Program-made: the position numbers and the translations under genes
The notes under the pieces: generated by a model
What the model saw: the letters and a program-made list of their open reading frames with translations, nothing else
The model's database searches: none
Told to the model about the DNA's origin: nothing
Assembly: GCA_018806915.1 (NCBI GenBank)
Contig: JAGKQI010000040.1
Coordinates: 930,001 to 994,000 of the forward strand
DNA: 64,000 nt
Origin: Phytophthora colocasiae
Taxonomy: Eukaryota > Oomycota > Peronosporomycetes > Peronosporales > Peronosporaceae
Reading direction: 5' to 3'
Shown: one piece after another, positions 1 through 8,618 of the stretch
Layout of the letters: the number at the start of each line of letters is the position of its first letter
How positions within the stretch are numbered: the stretch's first letter is position 1

Positions 1-112
1 AAGTGTAGACGCGCTGTATTGCTTGCAGGTGCGGGTCGGTTCGGTGCAGGAGCACGACCTCAACGCTGGTCGTCCGACCCATCGCTTAGCGACTGGTCTC
101 GACGAGACCTAG

Positions 113-352
113 AGTCACGGGGACCGGTCTAAGTCGCCTCTGATGCTGCATCAGCGGGTCTATGACCTCGAGCATCACGTTACTCATTTGAAGGATCAAC
201 TAGACCTGCTGGTTCGGATGCAACGACCTGTGGCTGTGCCACCTGCTTCCTTGCAGCCGCCTGTGCATCCACACCCTGCTGCCGAGCATCCTTCGTCCGA
301 CCCGGCGCCAGCGCCTCAGAGCTCACAAGAGAAGGATCCCGATATGGCTTAA
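113..352 (+). pseudogene. C-terminal fragment of the family A antisense ORF
   Basis: This open stretch follows a TAG at 110-112. It encodes a heptad-like segment (LEHHVTHLKDQLDLLVRM), a Pro/His/Ala-rich tail and the ending PDMA-stop. The antisense ORF at 3467-5110 has the same plan: coiled coil, Pro-rich tail and an identical PDMA end. The opposite strand, which should be pol, keeps the integrase motif LKPYRDP but then hits a stop at 180-182. The antisense reading therefore stays recognisable where the pol reading is lost. Function unknown; the upstream part of the gene lies outside the window. Confidence 0.5.
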
Positions 353-386
353 GCATGCCCACGTGTGTTTGCATCCGCTTGGCAAG

Positions 387-1247
387 TCAAGCGTGTATGC
401 CAGGCCTTCTTGGCCACGACTGTAAATGGTCCGATGAAGCGCGGGCGCAATTTCGTCTTAAAGACACTCGACACTGCATGTGTAGGTTCTTAGCGTTTAA
501 TAAAACTTGGTCACCGACCTTAAATTCCCACACATTGCCTCTACCTTTTGCATCTGCTTGTTCCTTCTGAACGTCATGGCTTTCAGCCATCGCGTCACGC
601 ACACGACGTAATACGCTCAATCTTACCGAGAGGAAGTCATCGACTTGTTTACGCACAGCAAGAGGGCTGACATCAGCAAGCTCAGAGTCGAGCGAGGGCA
701 CAGCCTCTCCCCCACTAAGCCCGAGGCCACCGCGTGGCGGAGTGAGCGAGACGCGCGGATGCGCGAGGCCGTTCACGTAGAACGGGGTGAAGCCTGTCAA
801 GGCATGCACCGCATTGTTCATTGAGAACTCAACGAGAGGAAGCATAACGCTTCGCGTTTCAGCGCATACGCTGCGGAGGAAGTCCTCCAGGACGCGATTC
901 ACGCGCTCAGTCTGACCGTCGGTCTGCGGATGATCCGCCGTGGACATGTCCAGTCGAGTGCCAAGCACTTTAAAGAGAGACGTCCAGAATTGACTCGTGA
1001 AACGGGGGACTCGATCCGAGACAATGGTCTCTGGCAGCCCATGCTGGAGGAAGACCCGATCAATAAAGATCGTCGCTGTACCAGCGCCATCGACGGTGTC
1101 CGGTACAGCCGTTAGGTGAGCCATCTTGCTCAAACGGTCAACAAAGACCACAACGCCCGTGTTGCCTGCCGAATCCTTCGGTAGGCCAAACACAAAGTCC
1201 ATACTCATAGTCTGCCAACACCCAGAGGGTACAGGCAAGCTCGCCAA
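387..1247 (-). pseudogene. Family A integrase core, frameshifted copy (A0)
   Basis: The 286-codon frame covers the integrase catalytic core and start of the C-terminal part. Visible motifs are MDFVFGLP (first catalytic Asp), IVSDRVPRF (second Asp) and HPQTDGQTERVNR (catalytic Glu), the Ty3/Gypsy D,D-35-E pattern. The expected Pro-Lys-Arg-Trp stretch after CAET is missing, and after NAKNL the frame is lost through a 4-bp deletion, so the downstream KLRPRFIGPF segment is read in another frame. The zinc-binding N-terminal part is absent because the element is broken near 1250. The encoded enzyme would have inserted retrotransposon cDNA in the nucleus; this copy cannot. Confidence 0.85.
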
Positions 1248-1282
1248 AGGAGTTGATACGTAGATGGCCTCAGAACCTCACG

Positions 1283-1543
1283 TTGCATTTTGATTAGGAT
1301 TTAGTATATTAGATACTAACTCCGTTACATTTAGGATTAGGGCAATTAAGTCAATAAAAATCAGTTTGCATTTTACATAATTAGTGTTAGTCCTTTAATT
1401 ATAGGGACACTGATTGTGTGAGTCCCGTATTAAGTGGACTACTTGGTTCTTGTATAGAACCGAAGGCTAGTGCCTTGCAAGCAGGACTCTACGAGTCAAC
1501 TAAACTTCCTCTGTGCCGTGCACACCTACGCAGCCCCGCTGCA
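1283..1543 (+). repeat. Family A LTR, 5'-truncated
   Basis: It matches the 3' two thirds of the LTRs at 31322-31734 and 43306-43717 and ends at the same GCTGCA. The first 150 bp or so of the LTR are missing. It lies inverted relative to the LTR at 2762-3171. Confidence 0.85.
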
Positions 1544-1644
1544 TCCTCTTCAGGAGGCAATCTGACGAATCCCCACAGGCAGTTATTAATTACTGCCTGA
1601 TAAACCAGTGGTGCATTTTAGAGTCCAAATGGCATACGAATCCA

Positions 1645-2627
1645 TTAGAAATGTCCAATTGGACATACAAAGGCTGAAATCAGCTTTGCACGTTCTGATA
1701 TTCGAATTGCCCAGAATCCACTTGCCATGTCGAGACTCATAAACCACATCACGCTTTCAAAACCGAAACGAAGATCGTCGATCTGAGGTATCGGATAGTT
1801 CAACAATGCGAAGAACCCATTCACGACTCGATAATCAGTACACACCCGGATGTCAACTCCATTTTTCTTCAAAACGATAACGATTGGTGATGCCTAAGGG
1901 GACTCCGAATGTTCAGTCAGTCCGGTCTCCATAAGTTTCTTGAGCAACTCGTACACCTTGACAGTCAAATGAGATGCAATCGACCGTGGTCGTTGTGCAA
2001 CAGGTTTAGCATCTCCAACATCCAAGTCACAGATCACGCATCTCGCTGGTGCCGGGCTGCATTACCGTCCCCTAGAAAATGTTCCGATGACGTTTCAGAA
2101 TCTTCCGGAGTTTAGGTTCTTCTTCCGGACTTGTCTTCTCGGGTTCTCCAACGTCCGCTTTCTAGATGTCACACCTTGAAGTCAACTCTTGTATCTCGGG
2201 GAGCATAACCAGTTGGTCCTTCAATTGGAATAATATGTAACTTCCCTCATGTGCATATACGGCTGGTTCCAAATTCAACTCCTCTGTACTCACGTGCAAA
2301 CACCGGGTGAACTTGGTCTCCAGTCTCTGAATGGCTTGATTCAACATGTCTGACTGGACATTCTCTTCAAGAGATCTTCTAGGGGATTCAAATTCTTCCT
2401 CCAGAGCCATATCTTCTGAGGGGTCGTCCCTTGGCAAGTCCTCATCCACAGCAATCGCATCGAAAAACTCATCAACTTTCGGAAACAGACTCATCTGGAA
2501 CTTCATCACAAGTGTCGTACTCTTCAGGATCTGGCTCGTTTGCTCGCGGAGGGTCGTCGATTTCATCAATAGTCGAAAAGTCATCTCAAACAGAATCATC
2601 CGGAAATTTCGGGGGTGGAACTAGAAG
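1645..2627 (-). pseudogene. Family C pol fragment (protease-RT linker and RT start)
   Basis: Two frames on the minus strand join into one decayed pol piece. The upstream part (2162-2599) is an acidic linker. The downstream part (1645-1872) is reverse transcriptase with KKNGVDIRVCTDYRVVN and FMSLDMASGFWAI. Between them a readable but broken stretch gives a DLDVGDAKPVAQ motif. These resemble family B pol (KKNGVDIRLCIDYRLVN, CSLDMASGFWVV, DIDVGDAKPIAQ) more than family A, so C is a diverged relative of B. The fragment stops before the YxDD active site. It sits between two family A LTRs in opposite orientations. Confidence 0.75.
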
Positions 2628-2761
2628 TTGGACCATGTGCACGTCCGAGGTTCGTCGGGGTGGCCTTACAAGCAATTTCTTAGGCCGCGAGTAGGTTGTC
2701 TTTCAGAGACATGGTGGTCCAGACTCGGACAGCATCTACATACTCCTGTTGTCGGGTCTGG

Positions 2762-3171
2762 TGCAGCGGGGCTGCGTAGGTGTGCACGGCACAGAGGAAG
2801 TTTAGTTGACTCGTAGAGTCCTGCTTGCAAGGCACTAGCCTTCGGTTCTATACAAGAACCAAGTAGTCCACTTAATACGGGACTTACACAATTAGTGTCC
2901 CTATAATAAAGGAACTAACACTAATTATGTAAAATGCAAACTGAATTATATTGACTTTTATTGCCCTAATCATGTAATGGATTTAGTATCTAGCATACTA
3001 AATCCTAATCAAAATGCAATGTGTGGCTCTCAGCCAATCCCCCCCTCACATGGGTACATGTGACGTGTAAGATACGATGTGTCATACACAGATCTGTGAC
3101 GTGTGACCTGGCCGGTGTATACCACACCATGGCTGTAGCCAAGGCGCGCAGCGCTGTGTAACCCCGTTACA
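2762..3171 (-). repeat. Family A LTR (3' LTR of Arev)
   Basis: The minus strand reads TGTAACGGGG at 3171 to GCTGCA at 2762, 410 bp, the same ends as the forward LTRs. The start is itself an inverted repeat, TGTAAC/GTTACA. It follows a polypurine tract, which identifies it as the 3' LTR of the reversed element. Antisense transcription from it would run into the ORF at 3467. Confidence 0.9.
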
Positions 3172-3183
3172 CCCTCCCCCACC
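3172..3183 (-). promoter_or_regulatory. Polypurine tract of Arev
   Basis: The minus strand reads GGTGGGGGAGGG immediately before the LTR start, the expected position and composition of a plus-strand primer for a Ty3/Gypsy element. Confidence 0.75.
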
Positions 3184-3466
3184 AAACCGTGGGTACGCAG
3201 TATCTACAACTGCAGACATAACTGCCTTGTCAAGGCCTGTCACCGGCAACTTTCCGATAAAAGGAATCTCTCAACGAGAGTGCGCGTGCGCGCTGGCCCA
3301 ACGAGCGCATTCTCCCATTTGCCCCAGCGAGCCTACCGCTCCTCGGGTGCCCTGTGTCCTGGCGTTGCCGCCTCAGCGCCTCTGCGCTTACCTGACTGAG
3401 CCCCCGGCTCCTCTCACGCTCTCCGTTTTGGAGTATTTCGCGGCGTCTCGCCTTCGCTACGGAGCG

Positions 3467-5110
3467 ATGTTCCAGGCCAGCCCGACTACAAGTGGTAGCG
3501 GTGGCTCACCGTCCGAGCATACGACAGCGTCGCCGACGCGCGACCCACGTCGCTCTCCTGCTGAGGGCGGCGAGGTCGAAGTGGACTATGAGGAGTCCGA
3601 ACAGGGCGAAGCCTTTGCGTCTCCTGCTCCTGCGAGCTCTCGGACGACTCGATCTGAGCTGCGCTCTCCACGTGACCCGCGTCGGTACACGCTTCCTCGG
3701 CCGCTGCATCAGCCCAATCCATTCCCGTAGGGCCGTCGAACCTCGTGCTCAACGCGTTACGCAACGCACCACCACTTCCTGCTCGCGATGAGCCAGAACC
3801 GCCTATGGGGCGTCGAAGAAGCGATCACCAACCCTCTGGATGAGGCGCAGGAAGTCTCTATGAGCGGTGCTCCAGAGTCACGCCGACCGGTCCGACGGGA
3901 CATCGTGGGGACTTCGTCGCGGCGCGACTACGGCTTCGAGCCTCGCGACCCTGCCGAGCAGGTGAAGCAGTTGATGGCGCAGCCAAACCTGCATGGTTAC
4001 GCCATAGGCAATCCTCCACGTACGGTGGCTGAGACTCAGCAGCGACAGGGGCTCCATGAGCGTTTCCTGACCCCGCAGGTGTGCACACTCGCCGAGTATC
4101 GGCAACGCTTAGATAAGCAACGACGACGGGAGTCTGTGCCTCAGATGAGGACTTATCCACTCCTGCTCCAAACCGGAGAGACCACCCGGGACTACATGGT
4201 CCATGTGGCCACTTGGGCCGAAGCTTCACGGAAGCTTGCGTCATTTGATCGGCTCATGGAGAGCTGCTCCGAGGTGAACGTCCGCCTCGCTCGAGGTCTA
4301 CTCTTCCAATACGCGAAGCTACGCGTGTGGCCCGGCCGCTTTCCTCGTCACACGACGGCAGTGGCTCCCGCCTCTCAGCCCAGTATTCCTGCTTCGCACG
4401 ACGCTCCTCAAGTCTCCGAAGGAGACTCACTGGCTGTGCCAGCCACGGACCAGAGCCTGAGCTCGGCTGCTAGTCCGTCAGCTTCTCACACTAGTGGTGA
4501 GAAGCGGGTGTCGACCGAGTGGCCGACCTCGAGCCCTTCGGGCGCCTCCGATCTTGGCGATCAAAAGCGTCCACGACGTCAGGGCAGTCCTGCCTCAGGG
4601 ACCCTTCAAACTCCCACGAGTTTTGGGAATGAGGATACCCACGCCACTTCACCAGATACTGGTTTTGACTACGGTGGCGACGCCGCGCCATCAGGCGCTC
4701 CACGTGGTAATGGGGAGTCCCCTGCTCGTAGAGCAACGGCGGAGGAGGCCGATTCGCTGCGGAACGCAATACTCGATGAGTGTGACGAGCGCTATTTGTC
4801 GCAGCGCGCCTGGTATCAACTCGATCGCTCGATCGGTACTCTCCAGAGTCAGACTCAGTCTCTTCGGGGGAACATGGAGAGCGTTTGGCATTCGCATGCC
4901 CGTCTCGCTCATGACATAGAGGAGATTGAAAGCCGGGTGGCTTGGCTCGAAGGTCCTCAGTCCCTGACTGCTCGCCTGCACCATCAGGAGCTTCAGCTCG
5001 CTGAGCTGCGGGGTCACGTGACGTTGCTGCTGCAGATGACGCAGCCTGGGCGCATGGCGTCGGCGCCAGCGCCTCCGCGCTCACCCCCGCGGGGTCCCGA
5101 TATGGCTTAA
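3467..5110 (+). pseudogene. Antisense ORF of family A, coiled-coil protein of unknown function
   Basis: From the ATG at 3467 the frame runs to a TAG at 3728-3730, then reopens in the same frame and stays open to 5110 (440 codons from the ATG at 3788). It is antisense to pol and starts about 300 bp inside the 3' LTR. The N-terminal part is Ser/Pro/acidic. The middle contains a conserved-looking stretch from LAEYRQRLDKQ to QYAKLRVWP. The C-terminal 120 residues are heptad-rich (HDIEEIESRVAWLEG), ending PDMA. The last 620 bp overlap the chromodomain end of pol on the other strand. A diverged copy at 113-352 keeps the C-terminal plan. No family recognised. Alternatively it is a chance open frame in GC-rich DNA, but its length and the second copy argue against that. 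Confidence 0.5.
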
Positions 5111-5246
5111 GCAAGCCGACGTAGAACACAGGGTGTGTTCGCATCCGCTTTGGCAAGTCAAGCGTGTATGCCAGGCCCTTCTTGGCCACGACCGTAAATG
5201 GTCCGATGAAGCGCGGGCGCAATTTCGTCTTAAAGACACTCGACAC
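4491..5246 (-). pseudogene. Family A integrase C-terminus and chromodomain (Arev)
   Basis: The minus-strand frame starts in the integrase C-terminal module (KLRPRFIGPFTVVAKKG, then FYVGLLKPYRDP) and passes through an Ala/Pro/Ser-rich linker. It ends in a chromodomain, YHVERLMARRRHRS to YLVKWRGYPHSQNSWEF, with the aromatic residues expected of a methyl-lysine cage. Chromodomains of this type target Ty3/Gypsy integration to modified chromatin. The segment is out of frame with the integrase core because of the 4-bp deletion shared with A0. The linker and chromodomain are overlapped on the plus strand by the antisense ORF. Confidence 0.85.
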
Positions 5247-5280
5247 TGCATGTGTAGGTTCTTAGCGTTTAATAAAACTT

Positions 5281-5541
5281 GCCTCGCGCATCCGCGCGTC
5301 TCGCTCACTCCGCCACGCGGTGGCCTCGGGCTTAGTGGGGGAGAGGCTGTGCGCTCGCTCGACTCTGAGCTTGCTGATGTCATCCCTCTTGCTGTGCGTA
5401 AACAAGTCGATGACTTCCTCTCGGTAAGATTGAGCGTATTACGTCGTGTGCGTGACGCGATGGCTGAAAGCCATGACGTTCAGAAGGAACAAGCAGATGC
5501 AAAAGGTAGAGGCAATGTGTGGGAATTTAAGGTCGGTGACC
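5281..5541 (+). other. 261-bp in-place inversion inside Arev integrase
   Basis: On both sides the element A sequence reads on the minus strand, but 5281-5541 reads on the plus strand (SLDSELADVIPLAVRKQVD). Both breakpoints can be placed to the base by comparison with 510-770: the left flank ends aaaactt and the right flank begins cgttcacg, exactly as in the uninverted copy, so no net sequence is lost. Confidence 0.9.
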
Positions 5542-5675
5542 CGTTCACGTAGAACGGGGTGAAGCCTGTCGAGGCATGCACCGCATTGTTCATTGAGAAC
5601 TCAACGAGAGGAAGCATAACGCTTCGCGTTTCAGCGCATACGCTGCGGAGGAAGTCCTCCAGGACGCGATTCACG
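5542..5675 (-). pseudogene. Arev integrase core, downstream piece
   Basis: It encodes part of the integrase after the catalytic Glu (VNRVLEDFLRSVCAET to GFTPFYVNG). It is cut from the rest of the core at 7100-7404 by the displaced B1 block. The matching uninterrupted sequence is at about 770-905. Confidence 0.85.
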
Positions 5676-7099
5676 TTAAGTGCGGATCCGGCAGTCCTAA
5701 GTGCGGATCCGGAAGTCCTAAGTGCGGATCCTTCAGACCCAAGATCATCTGATCCAGACGTCGGATCCTCGTGATCCAGACCCTTCGGATCCAGATGCCA
5801 GATCCCCAAGGTCCAGGATCCGGGATCCTCAAGATCCAAGATCCCAAGATCCAGATCCAAGATCCCCGGATCCTGAAGCCGGATCCTCAAGATCCAAGAT
5901 CCTAAGATCCAGATCCAAGACTCAGGATCCGGGATCCTCAAGATCCAAGATCCCAAGATCCAGATCCAAGATCCTCGGATCCTGAAGCCGGATCCTCAAG
6001 ATCCAAGATCCCAAGATCCAGATCCAAGACCCAGGATCCGGAATCCGGGATCCTCGAGATCCAAGATCCCAAGATCTGGGATCCGAGACTCAGGATCCGG
6101 GATCCTCAAGATCCAAGATCCCAAGATCCAGATCCAAGATCCTCGGATCCGGAGGTCGGACCCTAGGATCCAGGCTCGGATCCTCACGATCCAAGACATC
6201 AACGAGGTGAAGCAGATGCCGGAGAGCCAGCATGACCCAAGATAGAGATTTGCGATGGGAAAGATAGGGTACAGGATGAGAAACTGGATAACCATAAATC
6301 AGAGAGTCGAATTTACCTTCTAGTGCGCAAGTGGTTTTCTTCGGGACTTAAGTCAAGGGAAGAGGATAGTACATTGGCCTCCCATTAGTGTTCCTGCAAG
6401 TTTCTTCGCACACCTAGCTACAGCTAAGACCGAATCCCCGATTTGGCCGGCTTACCTTACGCTAGTGAAGACCCCAGATCCAACGGTGTTGATTGCTTAA
6501 CGGTAGGATCCCTCGACCTCTCAACACCCTCAAGACCAACCGCTATAGGAGGCGGCAAGCAAGACAGTAAAGGAAAGGAAAAGGAACCCCACACCCATCA
6601 AGGCAACCCCGGATCTAAGGATCCACAAGATCTTCGAGTCCAAGACCAAGATCCCCCAACCAGGACCTGTGTGCAGGAATACCCACGCACGTCCAACCTC
6701 CCAAGTCCCTGCCAAGGACGTTCAAGCCCTCACGCCTTTGTACACTCTCCCGTTCCTAAGAGAGCAGATCCCGCCCACTGACGGGTACACAAGGTGAGCC
6801 TCAGCAACCCCACGGTTATCGGAGTACCCCCTCCGTTAGTCAGTGTCTGGGCGCCGTGTGTGAACGTTGGATCCCTGCTCATTCCAGCGGATCCACTACA
6901 CCACAATGGTGCGCGTGCCCGGATCTTTTGGGGACGGCGGATATCACCGTGAGTCCGAAGAGACTGTACAAGTGAAGGAAGAACCGGAAGAAGAAGTGCC
7001 GACGGTCGTTGGATCGCCGTCAGCACCGCTGAACGCTAGATCCACGGATCGACGGAGCCCTGGGAGGAGCTCTGTCGACAGGAAGGAGGCGAGTCTGGC
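5676..7099 (+). mobile_element. Displaced B1 segment: 3' part of 5' LTR plus gag start
   Basis: This block begins inside the GGATCC repeats of a family B LTR, reaches the LTR end (TCCACTACACCACA) at 6905 and continues into the first 65 or so codons of gag. It is precisely the part missing between 8618 and 8619 of B1. Inserting it there restores an LTR and gag collinear with B2. It lies in Arev integrase with no target duplication and no element ends, so it did not arrive by retrotransposition. Confidence 0.85.
6906..7099 (+). pseudogene. Family B gag N-terminal fragment
   Basis: The ATG follows the LTR end directly, as in B2 at 51013. The fragment encodes the gag N-terminus (MVRVPGSFGDGGYHRE onward, acidic VKEEPEEEVPTV) and ends at GVRLA-equivalent codons where family A sequence resumes. 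The rest of the gene starts at 8619. Confidence 0.85.
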
Positions 7100-7404
7100 C
7101 GCTCAGTCTGACCGTCGGTCTGCGGATGATCCGCCGTGGACATGTCCAGTCGAGTGCCAAGCACTTTAAAGAGAGACGTCCAGAATTGACTCGTGAAACG
7201 GGGGACTCGATCCGAGACAATGGTCTCTGGCAGCCCATGCTGGAGGAAGACCCGATCAATAAAGATCGTCGCTGTACCAGCGCCATCGACGGTGTCCGGT
7301 ACAGCCGTTAGGTGAGCCATCTTGCTCAAACGGTCAACAAAGACCACAACGCCCGTGTTGCCTGCCGAGTCCTTCGGTAGGCCAAACACAAAGTCCATAC
7401 TCAT
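7100..7404 (-). pseudogene. Arev integrase core, catalytic piece
   Basis: The frame encodes MDFVFGLPKDSAGN (first Asp), the conserved FVDRLSKMAHLT segment, SDRVPRFTSQFW (second Asp) and DGQTER (Glu). It continues into 5675 once the displaced block is ignored. From 7405 to 7547 the zinc-binding HHCC region can be followed but is out of frame and contains stops. Confidence 0.85.
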
Positions 7405-7547
7405 GGACTGCTAACACCCAGAGGGTACAGGCAAGCTCGCCAAAGGCGCCGCCGCATGCGGCGAGGGTTTAACCCGCTCACACGTCTCGCACGTGCGCAC
7501 GTATGTGCTGACCCACTTGTACAGCTTCGGTCACCAGTACATGGAGC

Positions 7548-8246
7548 TCACCGAGCCGTAGGCTTCTCGCGACCGAGGTGGCCGCTTGTGGGCGTGTGGT
7601 GGGCCCCATAGAGGATGAGATACTTCAGGTCCTCATCGTGAGGAACCACCACACGTGGTATATCATCCTGACCCGTGCTGTAGTACAGCAGACCGCCTTC
7701 CAGGCTATAGCGTTGGAGTCTCGCCTTTAGGCGTCGTGACAGAGTCACCTTTAAGGCCTTAAACCCATCGCTCCCTAGAGCTCGAAGCAGCGCGGCACAA
7801 GAGTCCTCCTGAGCGTACGCTGCTCGAACCATGTCCGTCACGGACGACGTCACCGAGGTGCCATGAGATAACTCATAGTCCGGGCGACGTGATAACGCGT
7901 CAGCGAGGACGTTGTGCCTGCCAGGATTGTACTTCACCTCGAAGTCATACTCCGCAAAGAAGGAGAGCCATCGGGCCATCCTCTGTGTGCGTAGTGACGC
8001 ATGATCCGTGTAGATCACAAACGGCTTGGAGCCGAGCAGGTGAACCCTGAATTTGACGAGAGCGTACTTCATCGCAAGTAGCTCCTTGTCATGAACTGAA
8101 TAGTTCTTCTCAGCAGACTTGAGCTGCCGAGACTCAAACGCAATGACGCGTTCGCGCCCTTCGGCGTCCGCTTGTAGCAAAGCACTGCCGATGGCAAAGT
8201 CCGAGGCGTCACAGACGACGATGAACGGACGATCGGGGTTTGGCAA
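7548..8246 (-). pseudogene. Arev RNase H and integrase zinc-finger start
   Basis: The 232-codon frame covers canonical Ty3-type RNase H: VVCDASDFAIGSALLQ (Asp), HDKELLAMKYALVKF (Glu) and VIYTDHASL (Asp), followed by the connection to integrase and HHTPTSGHLGREK, the start of the zinc-binding module. Relative to the forward copies it lacks about nine codons after LRT and then shifts frame after GREK. Family A has only this one RNase H. B1 cuts the frame at its N-terminal side, in the sequence encoding PDPDRPF. Confidence 0.85.
8243..8246 (+). repeat. Left target-site duplication of B1 (GCAA)
   Basis: GCAA directly precedes the LTR start and is repeated directly after the LTR end at 22807-22810. 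The unoccupied site in the forward A copies (around 35103, reverse complement) has GCAA once. Confidence 0.9.
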
Positions 8247-8618
8247 TGTGGTGAAGTGGATTCAAATCAAACCGGATACGACGCAGAACGACCACGATGA
8301 TGGGTGACGTGCGACAGTGGTGCTACGATAAGGACAGGTCCCTGGAACTGGGTACCTATTCTAGGGCGGACCCTCAGTTAGGACCCACTTGGCCTAGCTG
8401 ACCTACGTTCGGATCCCACAGTTCTAAGTGCGGATCCGGTGGTCCTAAGTGCGGATCCGGCAGTCCTTTAATGCGGATCCGGCAGTCCTTAAGTGCGGAT
8501 CCGGCAGTCCTTAAGTGCGGATCCGGCAGTCCTTAAGTGCGGATCCGGCAGTCCTTAAGTGCGGATCCGGCGGTCTTAAGTGCGGATCCGGCAGTCCTTA
8601 AGTGCGGATCCGGCGGTC
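8247..8618 (+). repeat. B1 5' LTR, remaining 5' part
   Basis: It matches 21170 onward and 49437 onward. From about 8419 to 8618 it consists of nine 22-bp units of the type TAAGTGCGGATCCGGCAGTCC. It then jumps directly into gag at 8619. Confidence 0.9.

Larger units (their letters stand above)
1..1255 (-). mobile_element. Family A Ty3/Gypsy fragment A0 (integrase end)
   Basis: This is a reversed piece of family A covering the end of pol. It matches the reversed copy at 4860-7440 and the forward copy at 47931-49020. It breaks off just upstream of the integrase core near 1250 and runs into an A-type LTR fragment. It shares with Arev a 4-bp deletion after the integrase core and a short in-frame loss in the core, so A0 and Arev descend from one damaged copy. 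Confidence 0.85.

Noticed and set aside
8419..8618. Regularly spaced repeats resembling a CRISPR array
   Set aside because: The 22-bp units are contiguous with no unique spacers, lie in an LTR, and the context is eukaryotic.
8602..8618. B1 gag starting in the LTR repeat (MRIRRS)
   Set aside because: Those codons arise from the deletion that joined LTR repeat to gag; the true start is in the displaced block at 6906.
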